A stretch of DNA of 64,000 nucleotides from Calycina herbarum (taxonomy: Eukaryota > Ascomycota > Leotiomycetes > Helotiales > Pezizellaceae): positions 62,001 to 126,000 of the forward strand of contig LLEY01000157.1 in assembly GCA_001414485.1 (NCBI GenBank). The letters run 5' to 3'. Each line of letters begins with the position of its first letter. Position 1 is the stretch's first letter. A model generated the notes under the pieces. The model was not told where the DNA came from. It made no database searches and worked only from the letters and a program-made list of their open reading frames with translations. Positions 32,548 through 42,399 of the stretch are shown here, piece by piece. Both the position numbers and the translations under genes were made by a program.

Positions 32548-34160
32548 GCGAAGTGCAACAAAAACACGAAATGCACTAAAAAGGTTAAAACTGAGATAAG
32601 ACGAGCTGAAATGACGCGACTCCTATTCGCTAAGCGAGGTGGAATCGCTGCTAGCGAGTTTTTATGAGAGTCGGTGTTGGGACTACGTTTATTCAAAAAA
32701 AAAGGCGTTTTGCAACAGAATGTCAACTCTGTCTCACATCACCTGAAGTTTGACCTTAGGCGCTTTAGACAGCTTAAGCATGATACCATACTAGAAGCTA
32801 ATCCCAGATAAATATTATGATGTCATCAGACACCCAAGAAGATTGTTTATTCAAATATAAACTAGAAAAAATGTTGTTTCCTTTTGCGATATGCAACAAA
32901 GTCTCACGAGTTCAAGCTAGACTCCACTTCCCGCCTCCGTCCCGCCACTTAAACCCCTTCCTCTGGTTTAACCTTCAATGCTTCGCCAGATATGGATTGA
33001 CCTGGAAGCCAATAAACCTGTCGCTCAGCTTGACACCCATAACTTGATTCTATAAATTGCGTCGTTCAGAAATATTGCGATGTGCAACAAACCTCGACTA
33101 GTCCAAACGTAGTCGATTTCATCCTAAGTGATTGCCCACAAAACTCCCCTGAGGTTCAACCCTTAATACACTATTACATCTAGCTTGGGCCGAAGATTAA
33201 TATCAGCGTGAAAAAAATTAGAGTACCTAAAACTGCGTTGCTGAACACCTTTTCGTTCAAAATTTCGACAAAAGCTGCAATGTGCAACAAAGCCCGTTGA
33301 CCGGGCGCGCTTGATTTTTGGTCCGAGACACCAACCACTCACAGATCTTCCTTGGGGGTTGGACTTCGAAGCTTTACTTGAAATAAGAGCATCGTCTTGG
33401 CATTCAAGCATTCGTGAGGAAAAACTCGCGATGTGCAACAAAACCCCCTGGTCAAGCCTCCTACCAAGAAGCAGCCATTCACAGAGTCCTCTTCCAACTT
33501 CGTCTCCGAACACTTACCATATATAGTGTAGCGTATTCAAGACCTAAAACAAAGTTGCAAGACGAAATCATGGAAAGACGAAGAACAAAAAGTTGAGGAA
33601 ATTCGCGAAGTGCAACAAAGTCATTCCAGCCCAACCTAAAGCTTAATTGCCGGTACTATCTTCCGCACTACTGTACGCTACTCAACTTTCGGAGCCACTA
33701 CTGAAGAGAAGCACTGTCTACGCGCAGATGCGATATGCAACAAATTGAATCAGCCACTCAGAGAACGACTCTGGCCAAGCCGATGAACTTGGACTTCAAT
33801 GCCTTACCTCATTTGAGAGATGACCAACTTCTCCTGGCTGAACAACTCTTCTGCTGAAGAGAATTGTTAAGAGTGCGATGTGCAACAAAACCTCGCCTAT
33901 CAACCCTCTCGAGAGCTAGAACTCATCGCTTTACCGTATACGGCAATCTCTTGGGAAGGAGTGAAGAGACTATGGTGAGAAGAAAAAACGGCGAAGTACA
34001 ACAAAACTCCCCTCGATCCACTCCCCTCCAATGCTGGCCATTCAGAGGATGCTTCGAAAATTTAACCTTCGGGCCTTTACCCTATATGGCAATGAGAAGT
34101 GAGAGATGCAAACGTTTACCTGTGCTGAAGAGAAACATGAATGTTGCGATGTGCAACAAA
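32548..34160. repeat. Array of eleven GCGATGTGCAACAAA motifs at regular wide spacing
   Basis: Copies start at 32548, 32705 (weak), 32886, 33077, 33277, 33428, 33605, 33730, 33875, 33991 and 34146, all in the same orientation. The core TGCAACAAA is kept while preceding bases vary (GCGATG, GCGAAG, GCGATA, GCAATG). Spacing is 116-200 bp, mean about 160. The DNA between copies is only weakly alike: several units keep ACTTCAATGC, a ttTACC-TATATGG-like piece and CTGAAGAGAA, which suggests an old, diverged tandem repeat with one conserved box. No protein is supported here; frames at 32817-33047, 33311-33596 and 33864-34169 cross the boxes but show no domain. Confidence 0.8.
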
Positions 34161-34630
34161 GTGTTTTAGTACGGACTAGAATAGGATAGGGCTAAGAAAG
34201 TGAAAATTGGGGGAGAGGCGAGTGGTGTTGGCAGTGAAGTTAGGATGATTCGTGACATAAGACCTAATCACAAATTGAAAAAGAATCTGAGTAGTTGAGC
34301 ATGGCATTTTAAAAAACCCTGAGAACACATTAAAGGACGAGACAGGAAGGAGAGAAGAGCAAGGGAGATGAAAGACCAGATCACTTTCAGAGCTGAGCTC
34401 TCTTAGCCCTGTGAAATTTAAGCTTCAATCGACGCGTCATCGAAGATTTCAACAATCATGATGAACAGCCGAGCAACAGCAAGAGAACATGAATTCAGAA
34501 CTCGTGAGATTGAGGGAATATATACAGTAGATCAACGCGCAACGAAAAGAATAAGAAAATCTATATACAAACACCCCTCGTTAAACACCATGCCCAAGTT
34601 CCCATCCCTCCAAACCCCACAAGCACACGC
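34161..34630. other. Non-coding stretch beyond the motif array
   Basis: Forms the 3' flank of the monooxygenase gene. The frame at 34458-34793 runs into it on the opposite strand and is not called. Confidence 0.45.
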
Positions 34631-36524
34631 CTACAAATTCGCCCTCACAGTAGTATCCTTCGACGTCGGCGGCTCAACACCCTTCCCAGTGAAATTCACA
34701 CCAGCATTGTTCGTAACAGTCCCACTCTTACTCAGCACCTTCCGTTTACCACCAGTGGTAGCCGGTCCATCATCATCCACCTCGCGAATATAATACCCCC
34801 AATCAGCAGTAGGATCCAGCTCCGTCTGACTATACCCATTGCCCAACCACGCAAAGCGATTGCCACTATACTTGATGTCCCAATCCTCAATTTGCACTTC
34901 ACTTAGTGCCTCAATATAATGCAACGTACTCCCCGGCCAAAGAGCAGTAACCGGTCCATCAGCACTCTTCTTATACCAACTCCGACAAGGATCTGCCCAC
35001 ACTGAGCGTGTCATGAATTGATCTTTGTGCGCGATGAAATCGTTGATTGCTGATGCGGTTGGTGCGAAGGTTTTGATGTTTCGGGATTGATAACGATCGA
35101 TCATTTTTAACATGTAATCTGCTTGTGCTTCGATAGCAGAGAGAACCGGTCCGTTACCAATAGGCGAGTTGGGACCGAGGAAAATGAGGTAATTTGGGAA
35201 GCCATCAGCTGCCATGCCGAGATAGGATTTAGCTTCTTCTTTCCATTGATCTTGCAGATTAATTCCGCCAGGACCGATGAGTGGGAAACGTGGTTTGAAG
35301 GTGGTGTCGAATCCTGTGGCGCAGATGAGGACGTCGACGGGATATTCCTTTCCATCATCACAAAGACAGCCTTTTTCAGTGACTTCGTTGATTTCTCCGT
35401 AGACGACTGTGACGTTTTCTTTTCCTAGACTTTCGAGGTAGCCGACTCCTGGAGTTAATCGTCGACAACCAACGGACCATTGCGGGATTAATCGTTCTTC
35501 GAGGTATTGGTTTTGTAACTTTTCCCGCATTTGTTGGAGCATGTATTCGTGAGTGTCATTATTAGGTTTCGTGTTTTTGAGGAAGATGCCGAATTGACCG
35601 TTGAGACCGCGTTCGATGTCTTTTCGGTAGTTTGTGAGGACGTTTGGTTTTTGTGCGAAGTCTTTTTGTTCTTCTTGGGAGTAGATGTGTTGTTCGAGTC
35701 CTTGGACGGGGGATACCCAGGTTGGTTCGCGGATGAAGGTTGTGACTTTGCTTGTGATGGGTTGGATTTTAGGGAGGACTTGGATTCCGGAGGATCTGAA
35801 GAGGTTAGTTTAACTCGTAAAAAAATGTAAAGAGAGTGCTTACCCGTTGCCAATGAGACCAACATGTTTACCGGTCAGATCAACGCTATCATCCCAGTTC
35901 GCAGTATGCAGTAAAGTACCCTTGTACTTGTCCAAGCCTGGAATCGCGGGCCACCTCCAGTTGTTCAGAATGCCAGATGCGTTAATGAGAATATCGCAAT
36001 GTTGACTGAATTGTTGACCACCCTTGGCATCCCTAACCTTGACATCATATCCTCCTGTCCGATCATTCCAATATGCTCCAGTAACTTGATGTTCAGTTTT
36101 AATGTACTGCTTGAGTTGGTATTTCTCGGCAAACGCGTCGAAATAAGCGAAGATTTCTCTGCTGCTGGAATAGACACCTGACCAATCTAGTTTTGGCTCG
36201 AAACTCCAGGTGTAGTTGTGTGATGGGACGTCACATGCACATCTGTGCTATCATCAGGAAATGAGGGATTTTTCGGGGGAGAGAAGTAACGTACCCTGGG
36301 TATCTATTCTCATACCACGTTCCCGAAACCTCAGGATTCTTCTCATAAACGGTTAAAGTATAATTCTTAAAATGCTTTTGTAGTTTGTATGCCATCAACA
36401 GCCCAGAAGCACCGGCACCAACGACCACGATGTTGATATGTCTCTCTGCATGAATTGGGCCATCTAGTCGTGCTCTGCCGTGTAGATCGGGGGAAGTGTT
36501 TGTGGGAATGATAAAGTCAGCCAT
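34631..36524 (-). CDS. Baeyer-Villiger-type flavin-dependent monooxygenase
   Basis: ATG 36524 gives MADFIIPTNTSPDLHGRARL, then the FAD-binding VVVGAGASGLLMAYKLQKHF and SGTWYENRYPG. The BVMO fingerprint appears as YKGTLLHTANWD, a Y-for-F version of FxGxxxHxxxW(P/D). A second Rossmann GxGxxG spans an intron (VGLIGNG / SSGIQVLP). Later blocks are DVLICATGFDTTFKPRFPLI and FLGPNSPIGNGPVLSAIEAQ. Length is about 590 residues, resembling fungal stcW-like monooxygenases. Introns near 36293-36244 and 35845-35795 have GT-AG ends. It would insert oxygen next to a ketone to form an ester or lactone using NADPH and O2. It is divergently placed from the PRISE reductase gene, with a promoter region of about 1.1 kb between them. 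Confidence 0.88.
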
Positions 36525-37605
36525 TTTGGTATACTTCAAGTAGCTGACAAGGAGAAAAGTGTGTAGATGGAATGAAGAGAGGGCAAGAAAGTACGAGATG
36601 AATTGATATAGCAAATAAACAGAAAAAGATGGAGAAAGGTAGCTCATGAAGCTATGACCAGGATGCCAGGAAGCTACCCCGGTGGCCAACGGATACTATT
36701 TGCCTGCCGTGACACTCAACGGAGGCAAGTGACACGAAGCCCAAAGTTAATAGTGGACAAGTACAGTTAGTCTATGTCCTGACTCGAGGCAAGACTGGAT
36801 GGGTCTGGGTGAGGAGTCAAGTGGCCTTTCTGAGGGCATCAAGATGGGACAAGCCTTGAGAAGTGAAAATCTCGAGCTTCCCCCTTCGTCTTCGGCATGA
36901 TGAAGCAAAGTCCAGAACCACTTTTCCACCAAGATTCTCCGGTTCAAGGCGGCCACTCCTTGTGGTGGAGCAAGACAACTCAGCACAGTTACCAGAGTAC
37001 AGGGCACTGGGAACTGATGCCTTGGACACCCGACGGAATATTCCCAAATTTGCTCAAGTAACACGTATGGGAAAATGATATCCGTGGAGGAACAAGAGTT
37101 TGTGTCCATTTTGTGTCCACACAACCCCGCTTCATTGGCTGAACCCTTAATGTGGGTCTTTGAGTCAGCTGAAGTTCCACGATCCAATATTTTGAGTCAG
37201 TCGACTTCCCCAGCTCCATATCTCCGCATTTCCAGACAAACAACCATGCAAGGAATCTCGCGACATCGCGGCCTCATCGCATGCATCGCATGAGGCTGGG
37301 AGGGTTTCGGCTGCATGAACTTTCCCCTCCTCGAGCTTGAACCTTGATGTGGTGGTGGCTGCGACGGGAAAAGCATCTCCATTTTTCATATTTCCACCTT
37401 TTTTTATAATTCCCCGCCACTTATGTACCCCACACACTACTTGTTGGGTTTGGGCAAGTGCCAATTGAGTAGTGTGCTAGTTGCTGATACCCCGCATGTC
37501 AGCCTTGGGGGCAGGCTATCATGGCTCAAGTGAAGTTTTGCTGTTGGCAGTGTCAGCATTCGATGTTCCATTGATTATATACCCAAATTTTGAAATATTG
37601 CCAAC
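36525..37605. other. Shared promoter region of the monooxygenase and PRISE reductase genes
   Basis: Both genes start outward from here. Frames at 36747-37187 and 37165-37464 have no domain. No exact CCTCGG was seen. A short ATCGCATGC/ATCGCATGA repeat lies at about 37275-37291. Confidence 0.5.
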
Positions 37606-38949
37606 ATGTCCGGAAGTCATGCACTGATATATGGTGAGTACAGATATGCTCTCTCTCCAGTTCTCCAGAAAATACGGCTGACGGAATAAACAGGGGCAAG
37701 TGGAATCACAGGATGGGCGATCACCAATGCCCTTATAGAAGGCTATCCAGACAAGAGCACTTTCTCTCAAGTAACAGCTCTCACCAATCGACCCTTGACA
37801 GCAGAAGCAGCACAATGGCCAAGTTCGGAGAAACTTCAAGTGGTCAGTGGCTTAGATCTGCTCACGGAAAAGGGACAAGAAGGACTTGAGGAGGAGATGA
37901 AAACAAAAGTCAAGGGTATAGAAACTGTAACCCACGTATACTTCTTTGGTACGTAAAGAGATTCTGAACAGAGCAGAACACTGGAACTACATGCTAACTT
38001 CCACAAGCATACATCATGGACCCCGATCCGGACGAAGAAATAACAATCAACGTCAAGCTTCTGGATCGAGCTGTACAGGCGATTGAACATTTGTCTCCGA
38101 ATCTCAAATTCGTCGTCCTCCCAACAGGAACAAAAGTAATCAACCCAATCCCTTAGAAAGCGCATAAACTAACCAAGCACCCAGGCCTATGGAGTCCACC
38201 TCCTCCAAGATTTCCCCTTCACCCCCCCTCTCTCCGAATCCCTCCCCCGCATCCCAGAACCCCATGCCTCCCAAATCTTCTACTACGCCCAAGTAGATTA
38301 TCTCGCCCAATCCTGCAAAGGAAAAGCCTGGAAATACTGCGAAATAATGCCCGACATGATCGTAGGTTTCGTGCCAAACAACAACATCTACTGTCTCGCC
38401 CAAACCCTCGCTACCTATCTCTCCCTATACGCCTCCGTCAAAGGGAAGGGTGCGGTATGTGAATTCCCAGGGAATGCGAAGAGTTGGATGATAAAAAGTA
38501 ACGACTCCTCTCAAGATCTCGTCGCGAGATTTACTATCTATGCGTCCCTGCATCCTGAAATTTCACACGGGGAAAGGTTTAATGCTGCGGATAACGCGCT
38601 TGCATCTTCTTGGTCCCAGAAATGGCCTGTTATTTGTGAATACTTCGACTTAAAGGGGAGTCCACCGCCTGAAGGGGGGTCTGGACCTCAACCGGGGAAA
38701 TATATTGAGGAACACCTTGATGCTTGGAGGAAATTGGAAGAGGAGAAGGGGTTACAGACGGGACGGGTTGGGAATGAGAGAAGCTTTGGGGGATTCCAGT
38801 ATTTCATTATGACTATGTTTGATTTTGATAGGGATTTGGATATGAGTAAGGTTCATAAGGCTTGGGGTGATAAGAAAGAAGAGACGGATGTTAAGGGGGC
38901 TTGGTGGATGGCCTTTGATAGGTTTAGGAAGGCCAAGATTATTCCTTGA
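37606..38949 (+). CDS. PRISE-type enone reductase (progesterone 5-beta-reductase/iridoid synthase-like SDR)
   Basis: ATG 37606 starts MSGSHALIYG and, after the intron 37634-37693, GASGITGWAITNALIEGYP, the glycine-rich NADPH motif. Introns near 37950-38008 and 38134-38184 lead to YIMDPDPDEEITINVKLLDR and LPTGTKAYGVHL, with the catalytic lysine. Then come IFYYAQVDYL, with the catalytic tyrosine region, and WKYCEIMPDMIVGFVPNNNI. The C-terminal half contains NAADNALASSWSQKWPVICE and ends FDRFRKAKIIP. Length is about 390 residues, usual for PRISE. Family members reduce the C=C bond of activated enones, including steroids, iridals and other isoprenoids. The gene looks complete and fits the ketone/terpenoid theme of its neighbours. 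Confidence 0.9.
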
Positions 38950-39238
38950 GGGGTAGATGGGTTGTTGGTTTGGACGGATCTTCGTCTCCCCCTGGGGGCT
39001 TGTTTTAGGTTTGGGTTATTTTAGTGGTCGTAGGAAATGAATGAGATAATAGTTGAGAAATAAAAAAATTAACACCGAGGCCAATGTCTTTTCTCGGTGT
39101 TGCGTCGAGACTTAAAAAGATTTGAGCCCAATGAAATAGTTTCAGCAATAGAGCTGTGCAGCCCCAATTGACCGAAGAGAGAGTTCTTAGTCGAATCGAC
39201 AAGGACGCTCGAAATAAAACTGCGTCAAGCAGTCTACT
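38950..39238. other. 3' flank of the reductase gene
   Basis: No gene seen. An AAAATTAACACCGAGG stretch and a TCTCGGTGTT inverse lie at about 39067-39104 and could form a hairpin. Confidence 0.35.
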
Positions 39239-40495
39239 CTCGCTCCTTCCCGCCAATAGTTGTCTCCTTCCTCAAGTTTGGTCCTCATTCCATGATTGGT
39301 GATTGGTCAGGAATACGAGGTTGTTACTCTTTTTCCGAGTAAGCTGCAAGTAATCTGCGGGTAAGCCGCCAAAAACCTAGAACCCTGTGGCTTGCTCGTA
39401 ACTACACGTGACTTGGTCCCTCACCACTTGGCGACTCAAAGTCGCTCCTTCCTCAATTTAACTCAACCAGGTCCAGCAAATTTGACCAAAACAGCGAGCT
39501 CATCACTGAAGTCGGGCTACTGCGCTGTGAAGCTTCGAATACGCAGAATAACCCCTCCGCAATTTAGTGGTTTCTATAAAATCCACTCCGCTCATTGCAA
39601 TCTGGATATATCTAGCTACTTTCTCCCCCCCAAATCCATCCCCCCTACATACAAACACAAACCCCTCCCTTCCCATTCCTCTCACTCCCAAAACTCCCCA
39701 ACGTTTGGATGTCCCCTACAGAAAAAGGATCGTTAGCATACATTTCAATCCTATTCTCCCCACCCATGGAAAATGGAGACGTAAGTGCCAACCCGTGTGA
39801 TGTTTGTCTACCTAGGTACATGGAGTGGACTGAAGAAGAACTGGGATTTTAAGGGGCACTAGGAGCGGAGGGGAGAGCGAAGACCAGACATTTTAGAAGG
39901 TGAGAAATGAATGGCACGTTGTTCAATCTTAAATCCAGCTTGCTTCTGGTCTGTGTTGACTTCGAGGTTGCTCCTTCCCCGTGGGGTAGTGAGAACGAGG
40001 GAGAATGGGAAGAAGAAGCGGTGGCCTTGTGCAGGAGGGGACGAAGAAATAGAAGCCACGACCTCTGGTCTACATCTGGTCTGGTTCGTTACAAGGTTCC
40101 TTGAAAGGGACTAACCACGTGCCATCCCGAAAAGAGCAGAGAAGACCAGACACTGAGAAGGGAAGGGATAATCCTTAATCTCGACCTCGTACCACCATGA
40201 TAACTTGAGAAAAGGCGACACTTCAGAAGAACCCGCCCTGCTTCTGGTCTCTCTTGACTTTTTTGAGGCGGATTATTCCCTGATCAGGTGTGTCAGAAAG
40301 GGACGACATCGTGCCATGATGACGATAGAAGTCAGAGAAGATAATTTTAAGGTCCAGAAGAGGAAGCCACGGCTGCCCGTATCTTCGTCTTAACACTCAA
40401 AGTCGTTCCTTCCCCAACTTGGTCTCGACCCTGGACTCGACCTCCGAGCAGCGGGTCCCAAGGTCTCTCCTTCCCTAACTTGACTTAAACACCTC
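39239..40495. repeat. Degenerate dispersed repeat with a GTCGCTCCTTCC core
   Basis: A box like CTCCTTCCTCAAnTTnnnCTC recurs at about 39241, 39264, 39444, 39973, 40403 and 40465. A second box, GCTTCTGGTCTSTSTTGACTT, is present at about 39949 and 40238, and GACCAGACA-like sequence at about 39891 and 40145. Units are poorly conserved and unevenly spaced. No coding frame here shows a domain. Confidence 0.5.
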
Positions 40496-41316
40496 GGAAG
40501 ACGGGATTGCTTTTCCCCTCTTGACTTAAGGCTTGTGTCACCATGACGAGGGCGAGAAAGAAGCAAGGGAAGGCGCGACTGGATCCATCAAACAACCACC
40601 GCACCTCTCTTTTCCTTCCACTCGCATTCTTGTCGGAGTAGGTTAAAATGACTTTCTCAAAAGAAAAAGAGAGGACTTACAATTCCTCTCCTCAATCCCC
40701 AAAATTGGATCCCTATCAACAATGAAATTACCTTTGATACTTTTCTTCTTCAATATCTCATCGTCTCCTTCTCTCCCTCCTTCATCTACACCCAAAACTC
40801 CACTCTCGCTCCAGTGGAGGAAAAGAACCATCGCGGAGCACTTCTCGCCATTAAATTGAATTTCTGGGGACGAAGAACGAAAATTGGCATATGGTATAGA
40901 GCGATACTAGGGCACATTGCTAATAATAGGCCTAATCCTAGCTCGCGATGGACCATGAAGGTACACTTGAACGTATCAGCCAAATGCTCGAACAAATCGT
41001 TGAGAAATTGGACATTCTCAGCGATGCTTCCGAGACAATACGTGACTTTCACATGAAAGTCAACCGCGAGGTGATTGCGCTCTGGCTCAACATCATCCTC
41101 GTCTTTCGCGAACCACCTTCGGGTTCAGATCGCCTATGTGCTATGGTGTTCCGCAATACGAGGTATTGCGCAATTAGACTAATCTATTTGGGCAATAAAT
41201 TCTGTATTGCGCAAACCAATAGATGGCCCAAATCGGGTGTCTAATACCGCGATTTTAATCAAATACACTTTTTTCAAAACTCTCTCCACGTTACTCCTAG
41301 CACTTATTTAAGGCTA
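40496..41316. other. Region without a recognised gene, left flank of the transposon nest
   Basis: A frame at 40948-41244 (MDHEGTLERISQMLEQIVEK) could make a small coiled-coil protein, but nothing else supports it. Around 41150-41212 lies a palindrome (CGCAATACGAGGTATTGCG) and a related copy of GTATTGCGCAA 50 bp further on. Confidence 0.4.
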
Positions 41317-41432
41317 CAGTCAGTTGCGAGTTAAGCTTGAATTTGCCCACTTTTTTTATAATCCGAGCGTTTTGCGTATCGTAATCGTGCCCAGGAGGCT
41401 GTATAGAAAATTAGCTAAATAACCACTTATTC
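41317..41432 (+). repeat. Left terminal inverted repeat of the large element
   Basis: Pairs with 58488-58603 to about ACCACTTATT at the inner edge. The first 80 bases show little RIP decay. Confidence 0.85.
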
Positions 41433-41936
41433 GATTAATACCACTGTACGTGTAATATTAAGGCTTTTAAAGATATATCCTAATCCTTCTATATATGTAG
41501 TTCTACTGTAGTACCTTAAATTAATCCCGATCATCGCGCTACGATTAAAATAGCGATTTAAGCCGGGGTAAGGTACAATAATACTAACTTCGTAGAGATA
41601 GCTAGAGAGTTTAAATGTAGTAGCGTATCTATATGTAATATTAAACAAGAGCTCTTAGTGGAAGTAGCTCTTGCTCCTCATCCTTGCTATAAAGCTAAAC
41701 TAGGAACTAGAACCGCCTAGAATACTATAGTAGAGGCGTTTGTTTGAGAGCTCCTAGTACGAGATAATAAGCTTATAGTAGATAAGGTAGCGGATTATAT
41801 ATACGATGTATTCGATCTTCGGCTCTTGAAGTAGTAGATTTGTAAGATGTATAAGAGTATAGGGATATTGTATAAGAAGTTAGACTACTTTGTAAGTTAG
41901 TAGGATCTTTAATTAATATAAGCGTAGAGGGATAAA

Positions 41937-42390
41937 TGTCACGAACCACGGTTGCGTGGTAAGTAGTCCAGACGGCGTTCTGACAGGACAAGGCATAACA
42001 TCTGGGAATGGAAGGTAATACAGGAGGAAATCAGTAATGCGAAAGGCATTTGAGGATTTCAGGATCTCACTGTTATGATACTGTTAGAAGTCACGTGCGG
42101 TTATGTGACGTGATCGCTTACATCGCCCGGATCGCCTTGATCGCGAGCGACGCGAGCGATATAAGCGACGTACTTAGGAACGAAGGTTCTATATAAGACT
42201 AGCACGTCTGCTATTAGATAGGAGCTTCGTACTTAACTTTAGTTATTAATCTTATTATCTTATTTAATATCTTTAATATAAGTAACGAGTTCACTTCTAA
42301 GTGAACAACTTAGCGTATCTGTACTTCTTATCTATATACTAACCTTTGAGACTTAGTTATCTTTGTTTAGTTTATTTAAGTTTCGTTATA
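41937..42390 (+). repeat. 5' LTR of the Gypsy element
   Basis: 454 bp with a TATA-like TCTATATAAGAC near 42187. It keeps CpG-rich GATCGCGAGCGACGCGAG, showing little RIP. Confidence 0.88.
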
Positions 42391-42399
42391 CTTTAAGCA

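Noticed and set aside
32548..34160. CRISPR-like array
   Set aside because: Fungal chromosome, boxes of 15 bp only, spacers of 100-185 bp of related sequence, and no cas genes.
32817..34169. Short frames across the box array, several containing RCATKP or MCNK
   Set aside because: The shared residues come only from the repeated DNA box; the rest of each frame is unrelated and lacks codon structure.
36747..37464. Minus-strand frames upstream of the PRISE gene
   Set aside because: No recognisable domain, several overlapping frames, and the region is the natural promoter of two divergent genes.
40948..41244. Possible 98-residue coiled-coil protein
   Set aside because: The first 50 residues look protein-like, but the frame runs into palindromic repeat sequence and nothing confirms expression; kept only as a remark.
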